DNA of 64,000 nt. Origin: Neisseria brasiliensis. GTDB taxonomy: Bacteria; Pseudomonadota; Gammaproteobacteria; Burkholderiales; Neisseriaceae. Positions 50,845-59,504 of the stretch are shown here, piece by piece; position 1 is the first letter of the stretch; each line of letters starts with the position of its first letter. Under the pieces are notes generated by a model. It saw nothing but the letters and a program-made list of their open reading frames with translations. It searched no databases and was not told where the DNA came from. The translations under genes were made by a program, and so were the position numbers. The DNA is taken from NCBI RefSeq assembly GCF_009671065.1, contig NZ_CP046027.1:1426001-1490000 (forward strand), in the 5' to 3' direction.

Positions 50845-50931
50845 GCCGTCTGAAAGCAGTCATGCGGTGGGCTGAATCCCAACAGTCTGCCGCCAAATGT
50901 TTGATTTATTTATTTTGATTTTGGAAAAACC

Positions 50932-51591
50932 ATGAATTTAGGATTAGTGTTTGAATCGGGCGATTACGTCTTAATCAGTGTATTTTTATTGATGGTCATC
51001 ATGAGCATTGTGACTTGGAGCGTTTTGATTGTGCGTGTGATTAAGCTGCGCAAAGCCAAAGCAGGTAATGCGGCGGCCAAAAAAGCAGTCATGGATTCGT
51101 TCACATTAAATGATGCTGTGCAGAAAGTCAGAAACATTGATGCGCCGATCAGCACGCTGACCACTGACGCCGTTCATGCTTATGATAACTATCGCCAAAG
51201 CACCACCAAAACCTTGGCCAACGCATTGCCGCTGAATGAATTCTTAGTCGGCCAAATCCGCACCAGCATGAATCAGACCATGCGCCAGTTTGATGGCGGC
51301 ATGACGGCGTTGGCTTCGATTGGTGCTACTGCGCCATTTATCGGTTTGTTTGGTACCGTTTGGGGTATTTATCACGCGTTAATTAACATCAGCGAAAGCG
51401 GCCAAATGAGCATCGCCGCCGTGGCCGGCCCGATTGGCGAAGCTTTAGTGGCGACTGCAGCCGGCTTGTTTGTGGCGATTCCGGCGGTATTGGCTTACAA
51501 CTTCTTAAACCGCGGTAAGAAAACCGTTTCCCAAGACTTAGACGCTTACGCGCATGATTTGCACGTTCGTCTGCTGAATCAAAAGGATTAA
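50932..51591 (+). CDS. exbB: TonB-system proton channel subunit ExbB
   Basis: 219 residues with three membrane helices (about 14-36, 128-150, 170-192). The conserved GLFGTVWGIYHALINI and AATAAGLFVAIPAVLAYNF segments form the proton channel. It works as a pentamer around the ExbD dimer in the inner membrane. It starts 87 bp after tonB (a DUS sits between) and 3 bp before exbD. Confidence 0.96.
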   Translation: MNLGLVFESGDYVLISVFLLMVIMSIVTWSVLIVRVIKLRKAKAGNAAAKKAVMDSFTLNDAVQKVRNIDAPISTLTTDAVHAYDNYRQSTTKTLANALPLNEFLVGQIRTSMNQTMRQFDGGMTALASIGATAPFIGLFGTVWGIYHALINISESGQMSIAAVAGPIGEALVATAAGLFVAIPAVLAYNFLNRGKKTVSQDLDAYAHDLHVRLLNQKD

Positions 51592-51594
51592 GAT

Positions 51595-52032
51595 ATGGCA
51601 TTCGGTTCAATGAATTCCGGTGATGAAGATGCACCGATGTCTGACATTAATGTAACGCCTTTGGTCGATGTGATGCTGGTGTTGCTGATTGTGTTTATGA
51701 TTACCATGCCAGTATTGACGCATTCGATTCCGCTGGAGCTGCCAACTGCTTCCGAACAGGCAGCGAAAAAAGATACGCAGCCCAAAGAGCCTTTGCGTGT
51801 GACGATTGGTTCGGATGGTGCTTATTATATCGGTGGCGATTCCGATAAGAAAATCACCATCGAAGAAGTGACCGCCCGTTTGAAAGAAGCCAAAACGGCA
51901 AACGAAGATGCTATCGTCGCCATTGCAGCGGATAAGGCCGTGGAATACGATTATGTCAACAAAGCCCTAGGTGCTGCGCGCGAAGCCGGTATCAGCAAAA
52001 TCGGTTTCGTTACAGAGACCAAAGCAGAATAA
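51595..52032 (+). CDS. exbD: TonB-system protein ExbD
   Basis: 145 residues. The single helix INVTPLVDVMLVLLIVFMITM carries the essential Asp (VDVML). The periplasmic domain (about 60-145) follows. It forms the proton-driven motor with ExbB that moves TonB. Three bases separate it from exbB. Confidence 0.96.
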   Translation: MAFGSMNSGDEDAPMSDINVTPLVDVMLVLLIVFMITMPVLTHSIPLELPTASEQAAKKDTQPKEPLRVTIGSDGAYYIGGDSDKKITIEEVTARLKEAKTANEDAIVAIAADKAVEYDYVNKALGAAREAGISKIGFVTETKAE

Positions 52033-52071
52033 CCGTTGAAAGCGGTGGAAATATTTCCGCTTATCTGTTGA

Positions 52072-52105
52072 ACAGGCCGTCTGAAACGTTTCAGACGGCC
52101 TTTTA
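52072..52105. terminator. inverted-DUS terminator (bidirectional)
   Basis: ACAGGCCGTCTGAAAC and its complement with TTTT following, between exbD and the convergent DUF442 gene. Confidence 0.8.
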
Positions 52106-52115
52106 CGATGCGGAA

Positions 52116-52556
52116 TTAAGCTAATTTATGCTTGGCAGCTTCCTGCAAACGTGCTTCAAAATTGCTTAAATCAATGCCGGCTTCGGCAGCAGCAGCTTTG
52201 GCCTCGGCAACGCTCATGCCGTTTTGCACTTGATGATAAGCCCACAATAAAGAACTGCGCGTGCCGGTGCGGCAATAGGCCAAAACGGGTTGGCCGGCTT
52301 GCTGCAATAAATCTTGAAATGCGACAACATCGGCAGCGGTGATATTCGGTGCGACAACAGGCTGATGTTTGAATGAAGTAATGCCTTCTGCCGACAGCCA
52401 TTGTTGCACTTGCATGGTAGAAGGTTGATTCTCTTCTTCACCGTCCGGGCGGTTGCAGATAACGGTTTGAATGCCCAATTGCGCGGCATCTTTTGCATCT
52501 TGTTCGGTCAGTTGTGGTGATACATATAATTGTTCGCTCAATTTCAAAATAGCCAT
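52116..52556 (-). CDS. DUF442 / TIGR01244 family protein (phosphatase-like)
   Basis: 146 residues from MAILKLSEQLYVSPQLTEQD; the track frame starts seven codons earlier. ICNRPDGEEENQPS and the active-site loop YCRTGTRSSLLWA (C-x5-R) are those of the beta-lactamase hydrolase-like domain, a relative of dual-specificity phosphatases. In other bacteria it is fused to or located beside sulfur dioxygenases and sulfide-handling genes; no such gene is seen here. Function is therefore unclear. It precedes the M61 peptidase gene in the minus direction only after a DUS hairpin. Confidence 0.85.
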   Translation of the reverse strand: MAILKLSEQLYVSPQLTEQDAKDAAQLGIQTVICNRPDGEEENQPSTMQVQQWLSAEGITSFKHQPVVAPNITAADVVAFQDLLQQAGQPVLAYCRTGTRSSLLWAYHQVQNGMSVAEAKAAAAEAGIDLSNFEARLQEAAKHKLA

Positions 52557-52578
52557 GATTTTCCTTCCTTTCGACAAT

Positions 52579-52610
52579 TTTCAGACGGCCTTTTATCAGG
52601 CCATCTGAAA
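52579..52610. terminator. inverted-DUS hairpin
   Basis: TTTTCAGACGGCC and GGCCATCTGAAA, with a changed base in one DUS, after the peptidase gene stop. Confidence 0.6.
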
Positions 52611-52612
52611 GT

Positions 52613-54364
52613 TTAGCGGTTAAACAACCATTTATCTACCAAATCTTGGTTGGCAACTTTCAACAAAGCCGTATTCGCTTCCACGGCTTGCACGGTGATG
52701 TGCGTTTGGTGCAGTACGCCGCTGCGGAAAAAGTGCAGTGTGGCGCGTTCGCCGACAGCCAATTGCGCCCATTGCGCGGCCAAGTCAGTGCAGGCATAGC
52801 CGTTAAGCGCGATGATTTTGTCTTGTGGACACAAAGCCGTATTTTCTGCGCTGCCGCCATTAAATACGTGTGTCAGGGTGGCGCTGTCGCCGCTTTGTTT
52901 GAAACGTGCGCCGAAATCGCTGGCGAGTTTGACGCAAACGGTTTCGCCCGCCAAGCCACCGCCATGACTGCGCGGCAAGGGCTGCCAATCCAATGTGACG
53001 CCGACGTGCGCCAAGCATTCTTGCAAGGGCAGGTCATCGGTGCCGTATAAGGCCGTCTGAAAAAATGATTGCAAATCCAAGCCGGTGATCTGTTGGCAAC
53101 GCTCTTGCCATTGTTTTTCCGGAATGCCTTGGCCGGTGTTGACCCAATCGCGATAGTGCTGCTGCATCACGCTGTCTAATGAATGCTTGCCGCCGCTTTT
53201 TTGGCGAATCAGTACATCCAAACACAATGCCGCCAGCGCACCTTTTTGGTAATAACTGACGATGGCATTGCTGCTGTTTTCATCTTGCTTGTAAAACTTG
53301 TTCCATGCGGTGAAGCTGGATTCGGCCAAGGTTTGTTTCAGACGGCCTTTTGTATGTTGCACACGGGTAATCGATTGGGCGAGCAGATTTAAATAAGCAT
53401 TGCTGTCAATCACGCCGCTGCGTGCCAAGAACAAATCATCATAATAAGAGGTGATGCCTTCAAATGCCCACAGTTGCTCAGTGTAGCTTTCTTGATCGAG
53501 GTCGTAAGGCACAAATGCTTCGGGCTTAATCGATTTCACATTCCAGGCGTGGAAGTATTCGTGGCTGAACAGGCCGAGCAATTGGGTATAGGCTTCGTTG
53601 GCTTCGCCCATATTGTGCGGCGGCAGGCTGTTGCGGTCGGCCAAAAGGGCGGTGCTGCTGATGTGTTCGAGGCCGCCGTAGATGTTGTCGCCGACATGCA
53701 GCATAAACAGATATTCTTGAAACGGCGCAGGCTCAGAGAACATGGCCAATTCGGTTTCGCAAATTTTTTGAATATCATCGACAAAACGTTGGCGGTCAAA
53801 ATCGCGATAAAAGCCGCTCAGGGCAATGCGGTGGGGAATGCCGGTTGCGGTAAAGTCTAAAAATTCAATCTTGCCCATTTCGACAGGGTGGTCGATTAAA
53901 TCGGCATAAGAGGCCGTCTGAAATTGGTGTGTGGCGGTTTGCGGTAGGGTAGTAGCGATTTGCCATTGGTTGGGAAAGTCTTTTAGGGAAACACTGTGTG
54001 GCAGGTTTTCGCAGCCATGAATCTTTAAAAAAAGACAAGCGCCATCGAAGAAGCCGCGTTCGGTGCTTAAAAACGCACCGCGTACGGATAAGTCAAACGC
54101 ATAAACGGTGTAGCAAATTTGCCACTCACCTTTTTGGCCGTTTGCCTGCCATTTGTTTTTGGTCAATTGCGTCAATGCAACAGTATGGCCATTGCAAGAA
54201 GCACTTAATTGCGTGATATGTCGGGAGAAATCACGAATCAGATAGCTGCCCGGCACCCAGTTGGGTAGGCTGAATTCAATAGGTAAATCATTGTCTTGAT
54301 TGAAACTCAATGTAATTTGATATTCATGACTCAAAGGGCGGAATGAGATTTTGTAATTAATCAT
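52613..54364 (-). CDS. M61 family peptidase with PDZ domain
   Basis: 583 residues. The active-site motif HEYFHAWNVKSIKP (about 265-278), with a downstream Glu in LWAFEGITSYYDD, gives the gluzincin zinc site of M61 glycyl aminopeptidases. The C-terminal region (about 455-560) reads as a PDZ domain (GARFKQSGDSATLTHVFNGGSAENTAL..DKIIALNG). No signal peptide is visible, so it is probably cytoplasmic. The family's natural substrates are poorly known; the Sphingomonas enzyme prefers N-terminal Gly or Ala. Confidence 0.92.
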   Translation of the reverse strand: MINYKISFRPLSHEYQITLSFNQDNDLPIEFSLPNWVPGSYLIRDFSRHITQLSASCNGHTVALTQLTKNKWQANGQKGEWQICYTVYAFDLSVRGAFLSTERGFFDGACLFLKIHGCENLPHSVSLKDFPNQWQIATTLPQTATHQFQTASYADLIDHPVEMGKIEFLDFTATGIPHRIALSGFYRDFDRQRFVDDIQKICETELAMFSEPAPFQEYLFMLHVGDNIYGGLEHISSTALLADRNSLPPHNMGEANEAYTQLLGLFSHEYFHAWNVKSIKPEAFVPYDLDQESYTEQLWAFEGITSYYDDLFLARSGVIDSNAYLNLLAQSITRVQHTKGRLKQTLAESSFTAWNKFYKQDENSSNAIVSYYQKGALAALCLDVLIRQKSGGKHSLDSVMQQHYRDWVNTGQGIPEKQWQERCQQITGLDLQSFFQTALYGTDDLPLQECLAHVGVTLDWQPLPRSHGGGLAGETVCVKLASDFGARFKQSGDSATLTHVFNGGSAENTALCPQDKIIALNGYACTDLAAQWAQLAVGERATLHFFRSGVLHQTHITVQAVEANTALLKVANQDLVDKWLFNR

Positions 54365-54702
54365 ATCTATTGCTTAGTTTGTTAAAATTAATGAATAACG
54401 TTGGCATACAGTGTCTGATATTTAATTTACATCAAAAAGCCTTTAAAAAAACGGGGCTTGAAAAAAATGTATGCCTTTTATTAGAGCTCATTTGTTTTAA
54501 TTATTTGATTATTATAATTTTTTATTTTTTAGGTTACATATTCGCTTGAGCGGAAGAAATGTAATATTGCTTGGCTCAATCTTGTATATATGTTAAATTT
54601 AGAAAAATTTATACTTTGCCTTAATGTTTTTTGTGGAAACGTAGAAAACATTCGGGCGGGTAAAGCAAAAATTTTCAATTCCCATAATTTATGGAGACTC
54701 CC
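54365..54702 (+). promoter_or_regulatory. ccoN upstream region with candidate FNR box
   Basis: 338 bp, AT-rich and gene-free. TTAATTTACATCAA at 54422-54435 agrees with the FNR consensus TTGAT-N4-ATCAA except for one base. A TATAAT lies at 54513-54518. cbb3 operons are commonly switched on by low oxygen through FNR. GGAGACTCCC precedes the ccoN start. Confidence 0.45.
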
Positions 54703-56133
54703 ATGGACACACAAACTTATAACTACAAAGTGGTGCGCCAGTTCGCCATCATGACTGTAGTTTGGGGCATCGTGGGTATGTTGGTCGGTGTGATTGTCGC
54801 CGCCCAATTATACTTGCCGGCTCTTAATTTATCTGAAATCGGACCTTGGTTCCACTTTGGCCGTCTGCGTCCATTGCACACCAATGCGGTAATTTTCGCA
54901 TTTGGTGGCTGTGGTCTGTTTGCCACTTCTTATTATGTGGTGCAGCGTACCTGTAATACCCGCCTGTTTGGCGGCTGGTTGGCATCATTTACCTTCTGGG
55001 GTTGGCAAGCGGTTATTGTAGCAGCAGTCATCACTTTGCCGATGGGTTTTACCCAAGCTAAAGAGTATGCCGAATTGGAATGGCCAATCGATATCCTGAT
55101 TACTTTGGTATGGGTGGCTTACGCAATCGTATTCTTCGGCACCATCGCCAAACGTAAAGTAAAACACATTTACGTGGCCAACTGGTTCTACGGCGGTTTC
55201 ATCTTGGCCGTTGCCTTGCTGCACATTGTGAACAACATCAGCATTCCTGCCGACTTCATGAAGTCTTACCCGGTGTATGCCGGTGCCATCGATGCAATGG
55301 TTCAATGGTGGTATGGCCATAATGCGGTAGGTTTCTTCCTGACTGCAGGCTTCTTGGGCATGATGTACTACTTCGTTCCAAAACAAGCAGGCCGTCCGGT
55401 TTACTCTTATCGTTTGTCTGTGGTTCACTTCTGGGCATTGATTTTCACTTATATGTGGGCAGGTCCTCACCACTTGCACTACACCGCATTGCCTGACTGG
55501 ACACAATCTTTGGGTATGGTTTTGTCGCTGATTCTGTTCGCACCATCTTGGGGCGGTATGATCAACGGTATCATGACCTTGTCTGGCGCGTGGGATAAAC
55601 TGCGTACCGACCCGATTTTGAAATTCTTGATCGTTTCCCTGTCTTTCTACGGTATGTCGACCTTTGAAGGCCCGATGATGTCGATCAAAACCGTTAACGC
55701 CTTGAGCCACTACACCGACTGGACTGTTGCACACGTACACGCCGGCGCATTGGGTTGGGTAGGTTTTGTAACCATCGGTTCGATTTATTACCTGATTCCG
55801 CGTCTGTTTGGTAAAACCCAAATGCATAGCGTGAAATTGATTGAAGCACACTTCTGGATTGCCACCATCGGCGTGGTGTTGTACATCGCTGCGATGTGGA
55901 TTGCCGGTGTGATGCAAGGTTTGATGTGGGGTTCGTTGAATGACGACGGTACTTTGACCTACTCATTTGTTGAGTCTGTAAAACGTACTATGCCTTATTA
56001 TGCAATCCGTGTAGTAGGTGGTCTGATGTATTTGGCTGGTATGTGTATCATGGCGTACAACGTTTACCGTACTGCAATCAGTGGCAAACCTGTTGAAGCT
56101 GAGATCCCTGCGGTTTCTCAACAACACCACTAA
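54703..56133 (+). CDS. ccoN: cbb3-type cytochrome c oxidase subunit I
   Basis: 476 residues from MDTQTYNYKVVRQFAIMT, the start used in Neisseria; the preceding ATG lies within the ribosome-binding site GGAG. Twelve helices with haem and Cu_B ligands HTNAVIFAFGGCG, WWYGHNAVGFFLT, WAGPHHLHYTALP and HVHAGALGW. It reduces O2 to water at high affinity. It opens ccoNOQP with 23 bp to ccoO. Confidence 0.97.
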   Translation: MDTQTYNYKVVRQFAIMTVVWGIVGMLVGVIVAAQLYLPALNLSEIGPWFHFGRLRPLHTNAVIFAFGGCGLFATSYYVVQRTCNTRLFGGWLASFTFWGWQAVIVAAVITLPMGFTQAKEYAELEWPIDILITLVWVAYAIVFFGTIAKRKVKHIYVANWFYGGFILAVALLHIVNNISIPADFMKSYPVYAGAIDAMVQWWYGHNAVGFFLTAGFLGMMYYFVPKQAGRPVYSYRLSVVHFWALIFTYMWAGPHHLHYTALPDWTQSLGMVLSLILFAPSWGGMINGIMTLSGAWDKLRTDPILKFLIVSLSFYGMSTFEGPMMSIKTVNALSHYTDWTVAHVHAGALGWVGFVTIGSIYYLIPRLFGKTQMHSVKLIEAHFWIATIGVVLYIAAMWIAGVMQGLMWGSLNDDGTLTYSFVESVKRTMPYYAIRVVGGLMYLAGMCIMAYNVYRTAISGKPVEAEIPAVSQQHH

Positions 56134-56156
56134 ATAACAAGAAAGTAGGCTACCAA

Positions 56157-56768
56157 ATGAAATTACAACAATTAGCTGAAGAAAAAGTCGGCTTTCTGAT
56201 TATTTTCACTGTGATTGTAATCAGTTTCGGCTTGTTGATTGAAGTTGTGCCTTTGTTTGGCACGAAAGCAGTCATCGAACCTGCTCCGGGTGTGAAGCCT
56301 TACAATGCGCTGCAAGTGGCGGGTCGTGATATTTATGTGCGTGAAGGTTGTTACAACTGCCACTCACAAATGATTCGTCCTTTCCGTGCAGAAACCGAGC
56401 GTTACGGTCATTACTCTGTTGCCGGCGAGTCTGTTTACGACCGTCCGTTCCAATGGGGTTCGAAACGTACCGGTCCTGATTTGGCGCGTGTTGGTGGTCG
56501 CTATTCTGATGAATGGCACCGCATCCACTTGCTGAATCCGCGTGACGTGGTTCCTGAATCCAATATGCCGGCATTCCCATGGTTGGCACGTAACAAGGTA
56601 GACGCTGAAGCCACTGTGGCACGCATGAAAGCATTGCGCGCCGTAGGCACGCCTTACAGCGATGAAGAATTGCAAAAAGCACCGGAAATGTTGACCAACA
56701 AATCCGAGCTGGATGCAGTGATTGCCTACTTGCAAGGTTTGGGCTTGGCATTGAAAAACGTAAGGTAA
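56157..56768 (+). CDS. ccoO: cbb3-type cytochrome c oxidase subunit II
   Basis: 203 residues. One N-terminal anchor (about 10-32), then a periplasmic monohaem cytochrome c with EGCYNCHSQMIRPF and the axial Met likely in ESNMPAFPW. It passes electrons from CcoP to CcoN. AGTAGGCTACC lies before the ATG. Confidence 0.97.
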   Translation: MKLQQLAEEKVGFLIIFTVIVISFGLLIEVVPLFGTKAVIEPAPGVKPYNALQVAGRDIYVREGCYNCHSQMIRPFRAETERYGHYSVAGESVYDRPFQWGSKRTGPDLARVGGRYSDEWHRIHLLNPRDVVPESNMPAFPWLARNKVDAEATVARMKALRAVGTPYSDEELQKAPEMLTNKSELDAVIAYLQGLGLALKNVR

Positions 56769-56772
56769 CATC

Positions 56773-56937
56773 ATGGATATTAACTGGATTCGCTCGCTTT
56801 TTACGCTGCTGATTTTTGTCAGCTTCATGCTGGTCATCTATATTGTGTTCAGCCGACGCAATAAACAAAATTATGATGAAGCAGCCAGCAGTATTTTTGA
56901 CAATAATGAAGATGCGTCTGATAAAAACGGGCGATAA
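56773..56937 (+). CDS. ccoQ: cbb3-type cytochrome c oxidase subunit CcoQ
   Basis: 54 residues, MDINWIRSLFTLLIFVSFML at the start, one helix (about 6-27), then the polar tail SRRNKQNYDEAASS. CcoQ stabilises the cbb3 complex. It lies four bases after ccoO and 30 bases before ccoP. It is too short for a usual ORF search. Confidence 0.92.
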   Translation: MDINWIRSLFTLLIFVSFMLVIYIVFSRRNKQNYDEAASSIFDNNEDASDKNGR

Positions 56938-56967
56938 CCGGTTAATCCGTGGTCACGGAGCAAAAGA

Positions 56968-58368
56968 ATGAACACAACATCCCAATTTACCAGTAATTTC
57001 TGGAATATATACATTGCCGCCATTGTCCTGCTCAGCTTTATCGGTTTGGCTTGGCTGCTTTTCTCACAAAATGTGGTGAAACAGCCGAAAAAAGGCGAGG
57101 AAGTCGAAACCACAGGCCACGAATGGGACGGTATTGCAGAATATAACAATCCGTTGCCGCGTTGGTGGTTTTGGTTGTATGTCTTCACTTGGATTTTCGG
57201 TGCCGTTTACTTGGTGCTGTATCCGGGGGTAGGCGACTGGAAAGGTATCTTGAATTGGACCAGTCACAACCAATACGAAAAAGAAGTGGCTAAAGCAAAC
57301 GAACAATACCAACCGCTGTATGCTAAGTTTGCCAAAATGCCGATTGAGCAAGTGGCGAAAGATCCGCAAGCCCAACAAATCGGTAAAAACATGTTCGATA
57401 CTTACTGTATCCAATGTCACGGTTCGGATGCCAAAGGTTCTAAAGGTTTCCCTAACTTGACCGACCACGATTGGTTGTGGGGTGGCGAGCCTGAGCAAAT
57501 CTCTGAAACCATCGAAAAAGGCCGTACCGGTGTGATGGCTGCATGGGGTCCGCAATTGGGTGAAGAACGTGTGAAAGACGTTGCGAACTATGTAATGTCT
57601 TTGTCTAAAGGTAAAGACCAATACGACGAAGAACGCGCTGCCCGCGGTCAGGCTTTGTTTAACGGTGCTCCGGCCAACTGTTTCACCTGTCACGGTGACA
57701 AAGGCCAAGGTATCCAAGGTTTGGGTCCTAACTTGACTGATGACGTTTGGTTGTGGGGCGGTACGCAAAAAGCCATTATCGAAACCATTACCAACGGTCG
57801 CCATAACCAAATGCCGGCATGGGGTAATTTCTTGGATAAAGATAAATTACACATCATGACCGCCTATGTTTGGGGCTTGTCAAATAAAGACGGTAAAGCA
57901 CCAGCGAAAAAAGTAGAACCTGCCGCTGCGGCTCCGGCTGTCGCTGCGAGTGAAGCTTCCGCTCCTGCAACTGAAGCAGCTTCTGCTGCCAGCGCACCTG
58001 CTGCAACTGCAAATACTGCACCGGCCGCTGACGTTGCTGAAGTATCTTACAATGCAAACGATGGCGCAGTATTCTTCTTTGCAACCGGTAAAAGCGATGT
58101 GGCTGCTAATGCAGAAACCGTCGTAGCTGATTTGGTTACAGCCGCTAAAGAAGGTAAACGTTTGGTGGTAAGCGGTTATACCGACAGCACTGGTGACGCT
58201 GCAGCGAATGCCGAATTGTCTAAAAAACGTGCCCAAGCAGTTCAGGCATTTTTTGAAGCACAAGGTGTAAAAGCTGAAAGCATCGAATTGCGTAAACCTG
58301 AAAACACAACTGCCGCACAAGGTAATGACGTTCAAGGTCGTCGCGTAGAAGTCAAATTGGAAGGTTAA
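56968..58368 (+). CDS. ccoP: cbb3-type cytochrome c oxidase subunit III with C-terminal OmpA-like domain
   Basis: 466 residues, longer than a standard two-haem CcoP. Two N-terminal helices (about 10-28 and 60-78) are followed by two cytochrome c domains with CIQCHGS (near 149-155) and CFTCHGD (near 235-241). After about 315 a linker rich in Ala, Pro and Thr leads to an OmpA-like domain (about 358-466): FFFATGKSDV, YTDSTGDAAANAELSKKRAQ and GRRVEVKLE. Gonococcal CcoP has a third haem domain in this place; no third CxxCH exists here. The domain closely resembles the separate protein at 11818-12357. The frame is open throughout and ends at a terminator, so the fusion is real in this sequence. Confidence 0.93.
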   Translation: MNTTSQFTSNFWNIYIAAIVLLSFIGLAWLLFSQNVVKQPKKGEEVETTGHEWDGIAEYNNPLPRWWFWLYVFTWIFGAVYLVLYPGVGDWKGILNWTSHNQYEKEVAKANEQYQPLYAKFAKMPIEQVAKDPQAQQIGKNMFDTYCIQCHGSDAKGSKGFPNLTDHDWLWGGEPEQISETIEKGRTGVMAAWGPQLGEERVKDVANYVMSLSKGKDQYDEERAARGQALFNGAPANCFTCHGDKGQGIQGLGPNLTDDVWLWGGTQKAIIETITNGRHNQMPAWGNFLDKDKLHIMTAYVWGLSNKDGKAPAKKVEPAAAAPAVAASEASAPATEAASAASAPAATANTAPAADVAEVSYNANDGAVFFFATGKSDVAANAETVVADLVTAAKEGKRLVVSGYTDSTGDAAANAELSKKRAQAVQAFFEAQGVKAESIELRKPENTTAAQGNDVQGRRVEVKLEG

Positions 58369-58378
58369 TCTTCTGATG

Positions 58379-58406
58379 AAAAGCCACTCGAAAGAGTGGC
58401 TTTTTT
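58379..58406 (+). terminator. terminator of ccoNOQP
   Basis: AAAAGCCACTC and GAGTGGCTTTT around GAAA, followed by T residues, ten bases after the ccoP stop. It contains no DUS. Confidence 0.88.
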
Positions 58407-58477
58407 GCATTCAGCTGTTTATATTCAGACGGCCTGAGGCTTTTGTAAAACTAGTAAATTTTTAGGAATTTTTAAAC

Positions 58478-58581
58478 CGTCATTCCCGTGCTGGAGGGAA
58501 TTCAGACCGATCAGCTTCAGGAGTGTTTAACTTCTTTAGTAATTTGACACACTGGATTCCCACCTGCTCGGGAATGACGAG
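58478..58581. repeat. dRS3-type repeat pair (neisserial intergenic mosaic element)
   Basis: Two 20-base units fit the dRS3 pattern ATTCCC-N8-GGGAAT: 58482-58501 (centre GTGCTGGA) and 58556-58575 (centre ACCTGCTC). Together they make an outer inverted pair GTCATTCCCG/CGGGAATGAC. The 54 bases between resemble RS-type spacers. Such clusters are targets for rearrangement and filamentous phage integration in Neisseria. The rest of 58406-58730 holds DUS copies and no gene. Confidence 0.75.
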
Positions 58582-58730
58582 TATAGTTTTCGTAGTTCAA
58601 ATTGAGTTTTACGAAGGTCTCAGCCTAATTAATAGAAGCAGTTATAAACTATTTAAGGCCGTCTGAAAAATCGGTTATAATAAATTTCTTTCAAAAAGGC
58701 CGTCTGAAAAGACGGTTTTCTTTTTCTATT

Positions 58731-58770
58731 CACGCGGTTCGTAACCCTCCCGCGATACCAAAACTAGGAA
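58731..58770 (+). promoter_or_regulatory. preQ1-I riboswitch
   Basis: CGCGG...CCGCG closes the stem P1, with the loop TTCGTAACCCT and the downstream A-rich tail ACCAAAACTAGGAA that folds back into the stem as a pseudoknot. This matches the type I preQ1 aptamer. The tail CTAGGAA is also the ribosome-binding site of queC, ten bases before its ATG, so ligand binding would hide it and stop translation. Confidence 0.8.
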
Positions 58771-58775
58771 TCAAT

Positions 58776-59435
58776 ATGCACAATCAAAAAGCCTTGGTCA
58801 TCTTTTCCGGTGGCCAAGATTCTACTACTTGCCTGCTTCAGGCGATTCAAACCTATGGCCGGGACAATGTCCAAGCCATTACTTTTCACTATGGTCAGCG
58901 CCACTCCATCGAATTGGAACGCGCGCATTGGATTGCCCAGGATTTAGGCATTGCGCAAACTGTATTAGATTTGAGCTTAATGCGGCAGATTACCCACAAT
59001 GCTTTGATGGAAGAGGGTGCAGATATCCAGACGGCCGCTAACGGTATGCCGAATACGTTTGTCGATGGCCGCAATGCCCTGTTTTTAATGTATGCCGCTA
59101 TTTACGCCAAAGGTCAAAACATCAAACACATCATCGTAGGGGTCTGCGAAACCGATTTTTCCGGCTATCCCGATTGTCGCGATGTGTTTGTGAAATCCAT
59201 GAATGTTACCCTCAATTTGGCGATGGACTATGATTTCCAAATCCACACGCCTTTGATGTACCTGACCAAAGCGCAGACATGGGCGCTGGCCGATGAGTTG
59301 GGCTATTTGGATTATGTCCGTGAGCAAACGCATACCTGTTACAACGGCGTGGTCGGCGGCTGCGGAGAATGCCCAAGCTGCGTGTTGCGCGAACGCGGGT
59401 TACAGGAATATCTGGAAAGTAAACAGGCCATCTGA
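58776..59435 (+). CDS. queC: 7-cyano-7-deazaguanine synthase
   Basis: 219 residues. The ATP-pyrophosphatase loop FSGGQDSTTCL (about 10-20), the SMNVTLNLAMDYDF segment and the C-terminal zinc site CYNGVVGGCGECPSC (four Cys) are complete. QueC makes preQ0 from 7-carboxy-7-deazaguanine and ammonia in queuosine synthesis. First gene of queC-queD-queE, controlled by the riboswitch just ahead of it. Confidence 0.96.
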   Translation: MHNQKALVIFSGGQDSTTCLLQAIQTYGRDNVQAITFHYGQRHSIELERAHWIAQDLGIAQTVLDLSLMRQITHNALMEEGADIQTAANGMPNTFVDGRNALFLMYAAIYAKGQNIKHIIVGVCETDFSGYPDCRDVFVKSMNVTLNLAMDYDFQIHTPLMYLTKAQTWALADELGYLDYVREQTHTCYNGVVGGCGECPSCVLRERGLQEYLESKQAI

Positions 59436-59463
59436 ACAGATTCTTTCTTATTTTCTACAACAA

Positions 59464-59491
59464 AGGCCGTCTGAAAAGTTTCAGACGGCCT
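59464..59491 (+). terminator. inverted-DUS hairpin
   Basis: AGGCCGTCTGAAA and TTTCAGACGGCCT around AG, between queC and queD; it may weaken expression of the distal genes. Confidence 0.65.
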
Positions 59492-59504
59492 CAAAGAATA
59501 CATC

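Noticed and set aside
54985..55917. 310-residue minus-strand open frame opposite ccoN
   Set aside because: Shadow of ccoN; rich in His, Gln and Asn, as expected for reversed membrane-protein codons.
58369..58775. Classical Correia element
   Set aside because: The inverted parts are dRS3 units (ATTCCC-N8-GGGAAT), without Correia TATAG ends.
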